Positions 26,417 through 35,486 are shown, counted from the stretch's first letter. The stretch is DNA of 64,000 nucleotides from Bosea sp. PAMC 26642 (GCF_001562255.1 NZ_CP014301.1:5439157-5503156), one strand, 5' to 3'. The notes: generated by a model not told the origin, from the letters alone. Program-made: numbers and translations.

Positions 26417-27478
26417 ATGGCGGGCAAGACGGAGACGGTGGCGGGCAAAAGCTGGGCGCACCATGGCGTGCGCTGGGGTAAGCTGCTCTGGCGCGAGCTA
26501 ACCACGGTCGCGATCACCATCTTCGGCCTGCTGCTGATCACCTTCTTCATCGCCCGCGTCATCCCGATCGACCCTGTGCTCGCGGTGGTCGGCGACAATG
26601 CCCGTCCCGACGTTTACGAGAACGCCCGCATCGCGCTCGGCCTCGACAAGCCGCTCTGGCAGCAATTCGCTGTTTATGTCGGCAAGGTCTTCACCGGCGA
26701 TCTCGGCCGCTCGGTCCTGACCTCCAACACCGTGGTCGACGACATCAGGCGCGTCTTCCCGGCGACGTTGGAACTCGCGACGTTGGGCACCCTGATCGGC
26801 TGCCTGCTTGGCATTCCGCTCGGCGTGCTGGCTGCGGTCTACCAGGGCCGCTGGCCTGATCAGGTCGCACGCGTCATCGGCCTGTTCGGCTATTCGATCC
26901 CGGTCTTCTGGCTCGGGCTGATGGGTTTGCTGCTGTTTTATGCCAAGCTCGGCTGGGTCGGCGGGCCGGGCCGCGCCGGCGTCGCCTTTCAGGATCTGGT
27001 CACGCCGATCACCGGCATTCTGGTGATCGACTCCGCGATCGAGGGCGATTGGGAGGCGTTCCGCGACGCCTGGTCCCATCTCATCTTGCCCTCGGCCGTG
27101 CTCGGCATCCTCAGCGTCGCCTATATCAGCCGGATGACGCGCAGCTTCATGATCACCGAGTTGCAGCAGCAATACGTCATCGCGGCCCGCGTGAAGGGCC
27201 TCTCTGAATTCCGCGTCGTCTGGCGTCACGCCATGCACAACGCCTTCGTGCCGCTGGTGACGGTGATCGCCGTCTCCTACATGCACCTGCTCGAAGGCTC
27301 GGTGCTGACCGAGACGATCTTCGCCTGGCCGGGACTGGGCCGCTATCTCACCCACTCCCTGCTCAACGCCGACATGAATGCCGTGCTCGGCGGCACGCTG
27401 GTGATCGGTGCCGTCTTCATCGGCGTCAACCTGCTGTCCGACATGCTCGGCCGGCTGGTCGATCCCCGGACGCGATGA
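26417..27478 (+). CDS. Oligopeptide ABC transporter, permease (DppB/OppB type)
   Basis: A 353-residue inner-membrane permease. The first TM segment follows a short cytoplasmic N-terminus (TTVAITIFGLLLITFFIARVIP). The DppB-type periplasmic region RIALGLDKPLWQQFAVYVGKVFTGDLGRSVLT and the cytoplasmic coupling (EAA-like) loop AARVKGLSEFRVVWRHAMHNAFVPLV are clear, with ETIFAWPGLGRYLTHSLLNAD near the end. About six TM segments in total. It forms the transmembrane pore with the next permease; the two genes are 7 bp apart. The ATG at 26417 is preceded by a weak purine-rich site; the upstream open frame lies in repeat B. Confidence 0.93.
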   Translation: MAGKTETVAGKSWAHHGVRWGKLLWRELTTVAITIFGLLLITFFIARVIPIDPVLAVVGDNARPDVYENARIALGLDKPLWQQFAVYVGKVFTGDLGRSVLTSNTVVDDIRRVFPATLELATLGTLIGCLLGIPLGVLAAVYQGRWPDQVARVIGLFGYSIPVFWLGLMGLLLFYAKLGWVGGPGRAGVAFQDLVTPITGILVIDSAIEGDWEAFRDAWSHLILPSAVLGILSVAYISRMTRSFMITELQQQYVIAARVKGLSEFRVVWRHAMHNAFVPLVTVIAVSYMHLLEGSVLTETIFAWPGLGRYLTHSLLNADMNAVLGGTLVIGAVFIGVNLLSDMLGRLVDPRTR

Positions 27479-27485
27479 GGATCGC

Positions 27486-28376
27486 ATGACCACCTGGACC
27501 GACTATCTCCTCACCGATTCCCCTGAGTCGCGGCGCCAGGCCCGCCTCGGCCAGATGTATCGGAAATGGCTCGCCTTCCGGCGCAATCCCCTGGCGATGG
27601 TCGGGCTTGCCATCATCGTCGCGCTGTTGCTGGTCGCCGCCTTCGCGCCGCTGATCGCGCCCTTCGATCCGCTGGCGCAGAATCTCGACCGTCGTCTGCT
27701 GCCGCCGTCCTCGGGCAATTTCTTCGGCACCGACTCGCTCGGCCGCGACATCTTCAGCCGCATCGTCTACGGCACCCGCGTCACGCTGGTGATCGTGCTG
27801 CTCGTCGTCGTAACGGTCGGCCCGATCGGCCTTCTGATCGGCGCGGCCTCTGGCTATCTCGGCGGTTGGGTCGACCGGCTGCTGATGCGCATCACCGACG
27901 TCTTTCTCGCCTTTCCCCGGCTCGTGCTGGCTCTGGCTTTCGTCGCCGCGCTCGGTCCCGGTCTGGAAAACGCCGTCATCGCCATCGCGATCACGGCCTG
28001 GCCGCCCTATGCCCGCGTCGCCCGTGCCGAGACGCTGATCATCCGCCAGCAGGACTATATCGCGGCGATCCGCCTGCAGGGCGCCTCGCAATGGCGCATC
28101 GTCTGGAAGCATGTCGTGCCGATGTGCCTGCCCTCGCTGATCGTGCGGACGACGCTCGATATGGCCGGCATCATCCTGATCGCGGCGGGCCTCGGCTTCC
28201 TGGGCCTCGGTGCCCAGCCCCCGATCCCGGAATGGGGCGCGATGATCTCGGCCGGCCGCGAGCAGATCTTCGACCAGTGGTGGGTCGCGACCTTCCCGGG
28301 TCTGGCGATCTGCATCGTCGCGCTCGGCTTCAACCTGCTCGGCGACGGCCTGCGCGACGTCATGGATGCCAGGTGA
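27486..28376 (+). CDS. Oligopeptide ABC transporter, permease (DppC/OppC type)
   Basis: A 296-residue permease. The N-terminal OppC-type segment (YRKWLAFRRNPLAMVGLAIIVALLLVAAFAPLIAPFDP) is followed by FFGTDSLGRDIFSRIVYGTRVTL, the hallmark block of DppC proteins. The coupling loop AAIRLQGASQWRIVWKHVVPMCLPSLI and LGFLGLGAQPPIPEWGAMIS follow. Five to six TM segments. It heterodimerises with the preceding permease. The ATP-binding gene starts 5 bp after its stop. Confidence 0.93.
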   Translation: MTTWTDYLLTDSPESRRQARLGQMYRKWLAFRRNPLAMVGLAIIVALLLVAAFAPLIAPFDPLAQNLDRRLLPPSSGNFFGTDSLGRDIFSRIVYGTRVTLVIVLLVVVTVGPIGLLIGAASGYLGGWVDRLLMRITDVFLAFPRLVLALAFVAALGPGLENAVIAIAITAWPPYARVARAETLIIRQQDYIAAIRLQGASQWRIVWKHVVPMCLPSLIVRTTLDMAGIILIAAGLGFLGLGAQPPIPEWGAMISAGREQIFDQWWVATFPGLAICIVALGFNLLGDGLRDVMDAR

Positions 28377-28381
28377 GCGTG

Positions 28382-29260
28382 ATGCGCGAACAAAACGATA
28401 CCAACCAGAGCGAACAGCCCCTCCTCGAACTCGACAATCTCCGCGTCGATTTCCACACGCCCACCGGCATCGTCCATGCGGTGCGCGGGCTTTCCTTCAC
28501 GCTGGGCCGCGAGCGGCTCGGCATCGTCGGCGAATCCGGCTCGGGCAAGTCGATGACCGGACGCGCCATCCTCGATCTGATCCCTTATCCCGGCGAGGTC
28601 CGGGCCGACCGCCTGGTCTATCGCGGGCAGAATCTGCTCACGATGGACAAGCGCACGCGCCGCAAGCTCCGCGGCCGCCACATCTCCATGGTGATGCAGG
28701 ACCCGAAATTCTCGCTCAACCCGGTCCAGACTGTCGGCGAGCAGATCGCCGAGGCTTATCGCGTCCACCACAAGGCGAGTGCGAAAGAGGCCAAGCAGCG
28801 CAGCCTCGCCATGCTGGAACAGGTGCAGATCCGCGAGCCCGCCCGCGTCTACGATCTGTATCCGCACGAAGTCTCCGGCGGCATGGGCCAGCGCGTCATG
28901 ATCGCGATGATGCTGATCGCCGAACCCGACATCCTGATCGCCGACGAGCCGACCTCCGCGCTCGACGTCACCGTCCAGCTCCAGATCCTCAAGATCCTCG
29001 ACGATCTTGTCACCAGCCGCGGCATGGGACTGATCTTCATCAGCCACGATTTGCATCTGGTGCAGTCCTTCTGCGACCGCGTCATCGTGATGTATGGCGG
29101 CAAGGCGATGGAGACGCTGCCGGCAGCCGAACTCGCGGACGAGAGCGCCCGCGCCCGACGCCATCCCTATACGCTGGGCCTGCTCGGCTGCCTGCCCGAT
29201 CTCGACCACCCCAAGGGCAAGCTCGCGACCCTGACCCGAGACCCGGCATGGCTGGCATGA
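28382..29260 (+). CDS. Oligopeptide ABC transporter, ATP-binding subunit (DppD/OppD type)
   Basis: A 292-residue cytoplasmic ATPase. Walker A is [11 protein letters not shown] (about 45-55), the Q-loop is in VMQDPKFSLNPVQTVGEQI, the signature is VSGGMGQRV (a variant of LSGGQ with Met), Walker B is [12 protein letters not shown] and the switch His is in FISHDLHLV. Unlike most OppD proteins it ends soon after the HPYTLGLLGCLPDL region. The ATG at 28382 is chosen; a GTG one codon earlier is also possible. A palindromic repeat of family A follows before its partner ATPase gene. Confidence 0.92.
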   Translation: MREQNDTNQSEQPLLELDNLRVDFHTPTGIVHAVRGLSFTLGRERLGIVGESGSGKSMTGRAILDLIPYPGEVRADRLVYRGQNLLTMDKRTRRKLRGRHISMVMQDPKFSLNPVQTVGEQIAEAYRVHHKASAKEAKQRSLAMLEQVQIREPARVYDLYPHEVSGGMGQRVMIAMMLIAEPDILIADEPTSALDVTVQLQILKILDDLVTSRGMGLIFISHDLHLVQSFCDRVIVMYGGKAMETLPAAELADESARARRHPYTLGLLGCLPDLDHPKGKLATLTRDPAWLA

Positions 29261-29277
29261 TGTGCGCGACCCTCCTC

Positions 29278-29404
29278 TGTCATTCCGGGGCGCTGCGCAG
29301 CAGCGAACCCGGAACCCACGACCGGGTTGAACCTGCATGCAGTCCGAATGGTGCGCCCGGTCGTGGGTTCCGGGTTCTTCGCTGCGCGAAGCCCCGGAAT
29401 GACA
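29278..29404. repeat. Palindromic repeat family A, copy 1
   Basis: The 127-bp element opens TGTCATTCCGGGGC and closes GCCCCGGAATGACA. Inner arms CCCGGAACCCACGACCGGG and CCCGGTCGTGGGTTCCGGG pair perfectly; between outer and inner arms are GCTGCGC-rich stems. It fills the gap between the two ABC ATPase genes, so the polycistronic RNA could form a long hairpin here. Other copies: 33275, 44751, 50912, 54898. Confidence 0.92.
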
Positions 29405-29417
29405 GCGAGTTGCCCGC

Positions 29418-30170
29418 ATGACCCAACCCGCCATCCTGGTCGAAAAGCTCAACGTCTCCTTTGGCGATTCCCATGTCGTGAAGGACCTCTCCTTCACCGT
29501 GGCGCCCGGCGAGAGCTACGGCATCGTCGGCGAATCCGGCTCCGGCAAATCCACCGTGCTGCGCGTGCTGGCAGGGCTGAACCGCGACTGGAGCGGAGAG
29601 GCCTCGATTCTCGGCAAGCTCCAGCCCAAACATCGGGACAAGGCCTTCTACCGCGCCGTCCAGATGGTCTTCCAGGACCCTTACGGCTCGCTCCATCCCA
29701 AGAAGACGGTCGATGATGCCCTTGCCGAGCCGCTTGCGATCCACGGCATCGGCGATGCGGAAGGCCGGATCGGCCGCGCCATGGCCGATGTCGGGCTGCC
29801 GTCGTCTTTCCGCTTCCGCTATCCGCACCAGCTCTCGGGCGGGCAGCGCCAGCGTGTCGCGATCGCCCGCGCCCTCGTGCTGGAGCCGACGATCCTGCTG
29901 CTCGACGAGCCGACCTCGGCGCTCGACGTCTCGATCCAGGCCGAGGTGCTGAACCTGCTCCAGGCCCTGCGCCATGAGCGCAAGCTCACCTACATCCTCG
30001 TCAGCCACGATCTCGCGGTCGTCGCGCATATGTGCGAGCGGCTGCTGGTCATGCAGTTCGGCCGTGGCGTCGAGGAAATGACGGCGGCCACCCTCTCGGC
30101 CCGCGCGCCCCAGACGGCCTATGCCCAGCAATTGCTGACAGCCAGCGCCGGCTTCAAGCGCACCGGCTGA
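29418..30170 (+). CDS. Oligopeptide ABC transporter, ATP-binding subunit (DppF/OppF type)
   Basis: A 250-residue ATPase. Walker [13 protein letters not shown] (about 36-47), Q-loop [16 protein letters not shown], signature [15 protein letters not shown], Walker [13 protein letters not shown], switch His in LVSHDLAVV. It is shorter than typical OppF proteins, lacking the C-terminal oligopeptide-transporter extension with its zinc-like cysteines. Last gene of the 24659-30170 transporter; it pairs with the ATPase at 28382. Confidence 0.92.
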   Translation: MTQPAILVEKLNVSFGDSHVVKDLSFTVAPGESYGIVGESGSGKSTVLRVLAGLNRDWSGEASILGKLQPKHRDKAFYRAVQMVFQDPYGSLHPKKTVDDALAEPLAIHGIGDAEGRIGRAMADVGLPSSFRFRYPHQLSGGQRQRVAIARALVLEPTILLLDEPTSALDVSIQAEVLNLLQALRHERKLTYILVSHDLAVVAHMCERLLVMQFGRGVEEMTAATLSARAPQTAYAQQLLTASAGFKRTG

Positions 30171-30183
30171 AGCGCCGAGTGCT

Positions 30184-30210
30184 ATTGCGAGCGTAGCGAA
30201 GCAATCCAGG
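30184..30210. repeat. Short repeat element (family E)
   Basis: ATTGCGAGCG-TAGCGAAGCAAT followed by CCAGG. ATTGC and GCAAT pair around GAGCGTAGCGAA. I recognise this as like a short element common in Bradyrhizobium-type genomes; only one copy is seen in this window. Confidence 0.45.
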
Positions 30211-30345
30211 AAGGCGTAGAGCAGGGCGAAGTTGGGCTTCGTCGCCGCGTGGCGCAAAGCGTTTGGCAAGCGTCGTGCTTGGTCTCATTCTTGTCGCAGG
30301 CTTGGGCTCGACTGTCGTTCTGAGAGCCTATCTGGAGAAATTTCC

Positions 30346-31851
30346 ATGGACGCCATCGCCGATCGCGCTTTCCGGCCGGAGACCGTGCGCGAGCGCACGC
30401 CCGTCCCGCCCTTTGATCTGGTGATCTTCGGCGCCAGCGGCGACCTCGCTCTGCGCAAGCTGTTCCCGGCGCTGGCGCAGCGCAATCAGGAAGGCGTGCT
30501 GCCGCCCGAGAGCCGCATCCTTGCCATCGTCCGCAAGGACGAAGATGTGGAAGGCCTGCCGAAACAGATAGCGACGCGGTTGAAGGAAGAGAAGCTCGCT
30601 GCCGATCAGATCGACGACTTCCTACGCCGGCTGACCGTGGTCCAGGCCGATGCCCTCAAGCCCGAGACCTTCAAGGCGTTGAAGCAGGCGCTCGGCGACA
30701 GCGACCGTGTGCGCTCCTTCTATCTCTCGACTCCGCCCGACCTGTTCATCCCGATCTGCCAGAACCTCGCCAAGGCCGACATCCTAACGCCGACCTCGCG
30801 CGTCATCCTGGAGAAGCCGCTCGGCCGCGATCTCGCCTCGGCCCGCGAGATCAACGACGCGGTCGCCGCCATCCTGCCCGAAAGCCGGACCTACCGGATC
30901 GACCACTACCTCGGCAAGGAGACGGTGCAGAACCTGCTCGTCCTGCGCTTCGCCAACACGCTGTTCGAGCGCTCCTGGTCGAGCCGCGACATCGACAACG
31001 TCCAGATCACTGTGGCCGAGACCGTCGGGCTCGAAACCCGCGCCGGCTATTACGACAAGTCCGGTCATATGCGCGACATGGTCCAGAACCATCTCATGCA
31101 GCTGCTCTGCCTCTTCGCCATCGAGCCGCCCAACATGCTCGAGGCCGGCGCCGTCCGCGACGAGAAGATCAAGGTGCTCAAGGCCTTGCGGCCGATCGTC
31201 GGCCCCGATGTCCAGCGCTATACGGTGCGCGGGCAATACGGGCCGGGCCAGATCGAGGGCCAGCGCGTGCGCGGATACACCGACGAACTCGGCCATGCCA
31301 GCAACACCGAAACCTTCGTCGCCCTGCGCTGCGAGGTCGACAACTGGCGCTGGGCCGGCGTGCCGATCTATCTGCGCACCGGCAAGCGCATGGCGCAGCG
31401 CTATTCCGAGATCGCCGTCACCTTCAAGCCGGTGCCGCATTCGATCTTCGGCGGCTCGTCGGCCTGCGATCGCCTCGACGCCAACCGCCTCGTCATTCGT
31501 CTCCAGCCCAATGACGGGCTCCAGCTCCAGCTGATGATGAAGGTGCCGGGCTCCGGCCGCCTCAAGATCGTGCCGCGCCAGCTCGATCTGCGCTACGAGA
31601 CCGCCTTCGACGAGCGCACGCCCGACGCCTATGAGCGTCTGCTGACCGACGTCATCCGCGGCGACCAGACTTTGTTCATGCATCGCGACGAGGTCGAGCA
31701 GGCCTGGGCCTGGGTCGATCCGATCATTGCCGGCTGGCAGGAATACGCCCCGCATCCGCAGCGCTACGCCGCGGGAACCTGGGGACCCTCGCACGCCGTC
31801 GGCCTCATCGAGCGCGAAGGCCGCTCCTGGGCCGATCCGGATTTCGCCTGA
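30346..31851 (+). CDS. zwf: Glucose-6-phosphate 1-dehydrogenase
   Basis: First enzyme of the oxidative pentose phosphate and Entner-Doudoroff routes; oxidises glucose-6-phosphate to 6-phosphogluconolactone with NADP. A 501-residue protein. IFGASGDLALRKLFPAL near residues 27-43 is the coenzyme fingerprint, RVILEKPLGRDLASA the conserved EKP loop, and YRIDHYLGKETVQNLLVLRFAN the active-site motif with the substrate-binding His and Lys. The ATG at 30346 is preceded by TGGAGAAA. It is the first gene of zwf-pgl-eda; pgl starts at its stop codon (TGATG). Confidence 0.98.
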   Translation: MDAIADRAFRPETVRERTPVPPFDLVIFGASGDLALRKLFPALAQRNQEGVLPPESRILAIVRKDEDVEGLPKQIATRLKEEKLAADQIDDFLRRLTVVQADALKPETFKALKQALGDSDRVRSFYLSTPPDLFIPICQNLAKADILTPTSRVILEKPLGRDLASAREINDAVAAILPESRTYRIDHYLGKETVQNLLVLRFANTLFERSWSSRDIDNVQITVAETVGLETRAGYYDKSGHMRDMVQNHLMQLLCLFAIEPPNMLEAGAVRDEKIKVLKALRPIVGPDVQRYTVRGQYGPGQIEGQRVRGYTDELGHASNTETFVALRCEVDNWRWAGVPIYLRTGKRMAQRYSEIAVTFKPVPHSIFGGSSACDRLDANRLVIRLQPNDGLQLQLMMKVPGSGRLKIVPRQLDLRYETAFDERTPDAYERLLTDVIRGDQTLFMHRDEVEQAWAWVDPIIAGWQEYAPHPQRYAAGTWGPSHAVGLIEREGRSWADPDFA

Positions 31852-32552
31852 TGCCGACCGTTCCTGGTGCGGCCGGGCCGGTGGCCTGGCACAGATTCGA
31901 GACGCTGGCCGACGCCTCGGAAGCCTTGGCGAAGGCCGTCGCAATCCGCCTTGAGGCGCTTCTGGCTTCGCAGGGCAGGGCGCTGATGGCCGTGCCCGGC
32001 GGCACAACGCCGGCACGGTTTCTTGCAAGCCTCGGCGCGCATGACCTTGCTTGGGACAATGTCACGATCCTGCCGACCGACGAACGCGTCGTTGCGCCCG
32101 ACGACCCGGCCTCCAACGAGCGCATGATCCGCGCCAGCTTTCCGCCGCTTCAGGCCGGCAAGGCGCGCTTCCTGTCCTTCCATGGCCATGGCGACGATCT
32201 CGATGCCGCGGCGGGTGCCTTGTCGGCCTCACTCGCCGCTCAGCCCGCGCTCGACATCCTGATCAGCGGCATGGGCGCCGACGGCCATATCGCCTCCCTC
32301 TTCCCCGGCGAGGCCGCAGCCTCGCTCACGGACGCCGGCCTTCACGCCGTCGCCGCCCGCCCGCCCGGCCTCCCTGAGCGCATCTCGCTCTCGGCGGCGC
32401 GATTGGCCGGCGCCGGCTGGGCCTGCCTGCTGGTTTCCGGTGCCGAGAAGGCGCAGACGCTGGCGACTGAGCAGGCCTTGCCGCGCGCCTATCCCGTCGG
32501 GCTGCTGCTTGGCAGGCCGCAGGGGCTCGACGTTTATTGGGCGAAGGCTTAA
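31851..32552 (+). CDS. pgl: 6-phosphogluconolactonase
   Basis: Hydrolyses 6-phosphogluconolactone, the Zwf product, to 6-phosphogluconate. A 233-residue protein of the DevB/SOL family: ALMAVPGGTTPARFLASL near residue 45, ILPTDERVVAPDDPASNERMI (the DER-V and S-N-x-R motif), ISGMGADGHIASLFPGE and a C-terminal LLGRPQGLDVYWA. One-base overlap with the zwf stop implies coupled translation. Confidence 0.97.
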   Translation: MPTVPGAAGPVAWHRFETLADASEALAKAVAIRLEALLASQGRALMAVPGGTTPARFLASLGAHDLAWDNVTILPTDERVVAPDDPASNERMIRASFPPLQAGKARFLSFHGHGDDLDAAAGALSASLAAQPALDILISGMGADGHIASLFPGEAAASLTDAGLHAVAARPPGLPERISLSAARLAGAGWACLLVSGAEKAQTLATEQALPRAYPVGLLLGRPQGLDVYWAKA

Positions 32553-32582
32553 GCGGACGAAGTCTCAGGGAGTCATTCAATC

Positions 32583-33227
32583 ATGTCCGACCAGCCGGAA
32601 ATCGCCCGTCTCGCCGCCTGCGGCGTCGTGCCGGTCGTGGTGATCGAGGATGCCCATCTCGCCGTCCCGCTCGCCCGCGCGCTTCTCGCCGGCGGCATCG
32701 ACGTGATCGAGGTCACATTGCGTCGCCCGGCCGCGCTCAACGCACTGGAGACCATCGCCCGCGAGGTGCCCGGCATCCTGGCTGTAGCCGGTACCGTGGT
32801 GACGCCGGCGCAGGTCTCGGAGGTGAAGTCGGCCGGAGCCCAGGCGGTGGTCAGCCCCGGCTTCAGTGAATCGGTCGATGATGCGATGCGTGCCGCCGGC
32901 CTGCCCTGGCTGCCGGGCGTCGCCACGGCGTCCGACTGCATGCGCGCCGTTTCGGCGGGCCGCCTGGCCTGCAAGTTCTTCCCGGCCGAACAGGCCGGCG
33001 GGACGGCTGCGTTGAAAGCCTTGTCGGGACCGTTCCCGCAGATGAGCTTCTGCCCGACCGGCGGCGTCGGTCTCAACAATCTCGCCGATTATCTCGCCTT
33101 GAAGCAGGTCATCTGCGTCGGCGGCTCCTGGCTGGTCCCGGCGGACGCGATCGCCAACCGCGACTGGGCCCGCGTGACGACGCTGGCGAGAGAGGCGCGC
33201 GAGAAGGTCGCGGCGCTGCGGGGCTGA
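32583..33227 (+). CDS. eda: 2-dehydro-3-deoxy-phosphogluconate (KDPG) aldolase
   Basis: Cleaves KDPG to pyruvate and glyceraldehyde-3-phosphate in the Entner-Doudoroff pathway; it may also split 4-hydroxy-2-oxoglutarate. A 214-residue TIM-barrel class I aldolase. IDVIEVTLRRPAALNAL contains the conserved Glu of the active site, VAGTVVTPAQ follows, and CKFFPAEQAGG holds the Schiff-base lysine. FCPTGGVGLNNLADYLAL is the phosphate-binding region. 30 bp after pgl on the same strand. The dehydratase gene edd is not in this cluster. Confidence 0.97.
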   Translation: MSDQPEIARLAACGVVPVVVIEDAHLAVPLARALLAGGIDVIEVTLRRPAALNALETIAREVPGILAVAGTVVTPAQVSEVKSAGAQAVVSPGFSESVDDAMRAAGLPWLPGVATASDCMRAVSAGRLACKFFPAEQAGGTAALKALSGPFPQMSFCPTGGVGLNNLADYLALKQVICVGGSWLVPADAIANRDWARVTTLAREAREKVAALRG

Positions 33228-33274
33228 CCATCGGCAAAAACTCGGCATGTTAGGTTGAGTCGGGAACCACCTCG

Positions 33275-33418
33275 GTCATTCCGGGGCGACCCGAAGGTCG
33301 AGCCCGGAACCCATAACCACGGGTTGCGCCGAGAAGAGCGCCCGAGCCGTGTGCGTTGTCTAGAACTGGCAGCGTTTATGGGTTCCGGGCTCTTGGCTGC
33401 GCCAAGCCCCGGAATGAC
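33275..33418. repeat. Palindromic repeat family A, copy 2
   Basis: GTCATTCCGGGGC at the left and GCCCCGGAATGAC at the right, with GAGCCCGGAACCCAT and ATGGGTTCCGGGCTC as inner arms. The loop is longer and less symmetric than in copy 1. It lies between the convergent eda and secreted-protein genes, where it could act as a bidirectional transcription end. Confidence 0.88.
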
Positions 33419-33440
33419 GGTGGTCTGTCCTGTACAGTTT

Positions 33441-33782
33441 TCACTTCCTGCAGGCGAACGGCAGGAAGGTGCTCGCCGTGCCGGCATTCATCGCCAGCAG
33501 CACCAGCACATTGGCCAGGTCGAGTTCCTCCTTCGAGCGCGGGCAGACATCGCCCTGCGCGGTGCAGCCCGACGCCAGGAAGGCCTCGTGCCTTTCGATG
33601 AACTCGGTTCCAAGCCCTTGCCGGCCGCGTCGCGCGAGCGCATCGGCCCAGGCCTGGCTGTAGCGGGCGCATTTGACCTCGGACCAGCTTTGCGCGCGTG
33701 GGTCCTGCGCGAGCGCGCCCGAGCCAATCCAGCACTGCGCCAACGCCGCCAGCGCCACGATCCGCCTTGCATTAGCTCTCAT
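33441..33782 (-). CDS. Secreted protein of unknown function (113 aa)
   Basis: From the ATG at 33782, a 113-residue protein with a Sec signal (MRANARRIVALAALAQCWIGSGALAQ, cleavage after ALA at about residue 25). The mature 88 residues contain four cysteines (CARYSQAW, SGCTAQGDVC, FACRK), suggesting two periplasmic disulfides, and a helical stretch KEELDLANVLVLLAMNAGT. I do not recognise the family. It starts 11 bp after the end of the FAD oxidoreductase gene on the same strand and so may share its transcript. Confidence 0.75.
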   Translation of the reverse strand: MRANARRIVALAALAQCWIGSGALAQDPRAQSWSEVKCARYSQAWADALARRGRQGLGTEFIERHEAFLASGCTAQGDVCPRSKEELDLANVLVLLAMNAGTASTFLPFACRK

Positions 33783-33793
33783 CAGGCCAATCC

Positions 33794-34900
33794 TCAGCGC
33801 GCCAGATCCGCGACGACCATCTCCGCGATCGCCAGCGACGAGGTCAGCCCCGGGCTCTCGATGCCGAGCAGGTTGACGAGATCGGGCACGCCGTGGACCT
33901 GGGGTCCGTCGATCCGGAAATCGGGCATCGGTTCGCTCGCCGAATGCAGCTTGGGCCTGATTCCGGCATAGTCGGCGACCAGCGCACCGTCCTGCAGCCC
34001 CGGCCAATAGGTCCGGATCGCGGCGTAGAATTTGTCTGCGCGCGCCGGATCGACGATTAGGTCCTGGTCGTCGGAGACCCACTCCACGTCGGGGCCGAAC
34101 TTGACCCGGCCGGCCATGTCGATCGTCGCGTGGATGCCGAGCCCCGCCGCCTCCGGGATCGGATAGACCAGATGCGAGAAAGGCTGCTTGCCGAGCAGCG
34201 CGAAGTAGTTGCCCTTGGCGAAATGCTGGACCGGGACGTGCTCCGGCGGAAAGCCCTCCAGCGTCGCCAGCAGGCGCGGCGCTCCGTGCCCGGCCGAGTT
34301 GACGATCGTCCGCACCGAATAGGTCGTGGGGTCGTCGCCGCCGAAATCGACGCTGAAGCCCTCCGCCTCGCGCCGCCAGCCCAGGATCGGCGTGTTCAGC
34401 GCTAGCGAGCCGCCCGCCGCCTCGCATTCGCCGAGCAGCGACAGCATGTAGGCATGGCTATCGATCACGCCGGTCTCGGGAGAGAACAGCGCAATCTCGC
34501 AGGTCACCTCCGGCTCGCGTGCCCGTGCCCCAGCCGCGTCGAGATAAAACAGCGAATCGACGCCTGACGCCTTCGCCCGTGCCGCGATCGTCTCCAGCGC
34601 CGGGCGCTGAGCCGCCGAGGTCGCGACGATGATCTTGCCGCAAGCCTTGTAGGGCAGGCCGCGCTCATCGAGATAGGCATAGAGGCGCTGGCGTCCCTCG
34701 ACGCAGACCTTCGCCTTCAGCGAACCCGTCGGATAGTAGATCCCGGCATGGATGACCTCGCTGTTGCGCGCCGAGGTCTGCGTGCCGATGGCGTCCGCGG
34801 CCTCTGCGATCACGACCTCGCGGCCCGCCAGAGCCAGCGCGCGGGCCACGGCCAGGCCGACCACGCCGGCTCCAATCACAAGACAATCGATGTCGCTCAT
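33794..34900 (-). CDS. FAD-dependent oxidoreductase, L-2-hydroxyglutarate oxidase-like
   Basis: A 368-residue DAO-family flavoenzyme. The N-terminal dinucleotide fold is CLVIGAGVVGLAVARALALAGREVVIAE (residues about 6-33), followed by GTQTSARNSEVIHAGIYYPTGSLKA and a late ADYAGIRPKL / GIESPGLTSSLAIAEMV block, all typical of the L-2-hydroxyglutarate dehydrogenase/oxidase group (LhgO relatives). It probably returns 2-hydroxyglutarate to 2-oxoglutarate, passing electrons to quinone or oxygen; other 2-hydroxy acids cannot be excluded. Confidence 0.88.
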   Translation of the reverse strand: MSDIDCLVIGAGVVGLAVARALALAGREVVIAEAADAIGTQTSARNSEVIHAGIYYPTGSLKAKVCVEGRQRLYAYLDERGLPYKACGKIIVATSAAQRPALETIAARAKASGVDSLFYLDAAGARAREPEVTCEIALFSPETGVIDSHAYMLSLLGECEAAGGSLALNTPILGWRREAEGFSVDFGGDDPTTYSVRTIVNSAGHGAPRLLATLEGFPPEHVPVQHFAKGNYFALLGKQPFSHLVYPIPEAAGLGIHATIDMAGRVKFGPDVEWVSDDQDLIVDPARADKFYAAIRTYWPGLQDGALVADYAGIRPKLHSASEPMPDFRIDGPQVHGVPDLVNLLGIESPGLTSSLAIAEMVVADLAR

Positions 34901-34948
34901 GCGGCTCCTCCGCGCAGTGCGCGATCGATCCGATATCGATTCATCTGC

Positions 34949-35230
34949 TTACAGCCCCAGTTCGCTGTGAGAGCCCATGCGGACGAGCACCAGCGTCTGC
35001 TCGTCCGGCTTGCAATAGATCAGTACAAGATCCGGCCTGATATGGCAGTCACGATGGTCTTTCCACTCGCCGGTGAGCGCATGATCGCGCTGGCGTGGGA
35101 GCAAGGGCTGATCCTGCGCAAGGGCGCCGACGATGGTGACAAGATCACGATCCAGAGTGGCGGCATGTCGGCCTTTGGCTTCCCGCTTGTAGTCGCGCTT
35201 GAACTGGCCGGTGCGCTCAATCGTCCGCAC
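34949..35230 (-). CDS. YafQ/RelE-family mRNA interferase toxin
   Basis: A 93-residue basic protein. It opens MRTIERTGQFKRDYKREAKGRH, then has LPRQRDHALTGEWKDHRDCHIRPDLVLIYCKPDEQTLVLVRMGSHSELG: the YafQ pattern, with His residues in DHALTGEWKDHRDCHI and the late GSHSEL histidine matching the catalytic set of ribosome-dependent RNases. Its start lies 14 bases inside the antitoxin gene, which is upstream on the same strand, the usual antitoxin-first order. Confidence 0.92.
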   Translation of the reverse strand: MRTIERTGQFKRDYKREAKGRHAATLDRDLVTIVGALAQDQPLLPRQRDHALTGEWKDHRDCHIRPDLVLIYCKPDEQTLVLVRMGSHSELGL

Positions 35231-35480
35231 GCAGGTCGTCCATCAGAGCACCGACGGTGTCGAAACGAGGCAACTTGCCTCCGCGTGCTTCGCGCATCGC
35301 CGCGATCGTCGCTTCGTTGGGAACCAGCGGCTCGAAGGGCAGGGCCTTCTCGCGTGCGATCCGGACCATCATCATCCGGAAAGCGTCGGAGGCTGTCAGC
35401 CCCATGGTCGCAAGTACGGCGGTCGCTTCGGACTTCACATCCTCGGCGATACGGGCGCGGACGACGGCATTCTCTGTCAT
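35217..35480 (-). CDS. DinJ/RelB-family antitoxin
   Basis: An 87-residue protein whose N-terminal half (TENAVVRARIAEDVKSEATAVLATMGLTASDAFRMMMVRIAREKALPF) is a ribbon-helix-helix DNA-binding and dimerisation region. The C-terminal half, RGGKLPRFDTVGALMDDLRADD, should wrap the toxin. It overlaps the toxin gene by 14 bases. A 27-bp near-perfect palindrome begins 7 bp before the ATG and is the likely autoregulatory operator. Confidence 0.92.
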   Translation of the reverse strand: MTENAVVRARIAEDVKSEATAVLATMGLTASDAFRMMMVRIAREKALPFEPLVPNEATIAAMREARGGKLPRFDTVGALMDDLRADD

Positions 35481-35486
35481 GTATCA

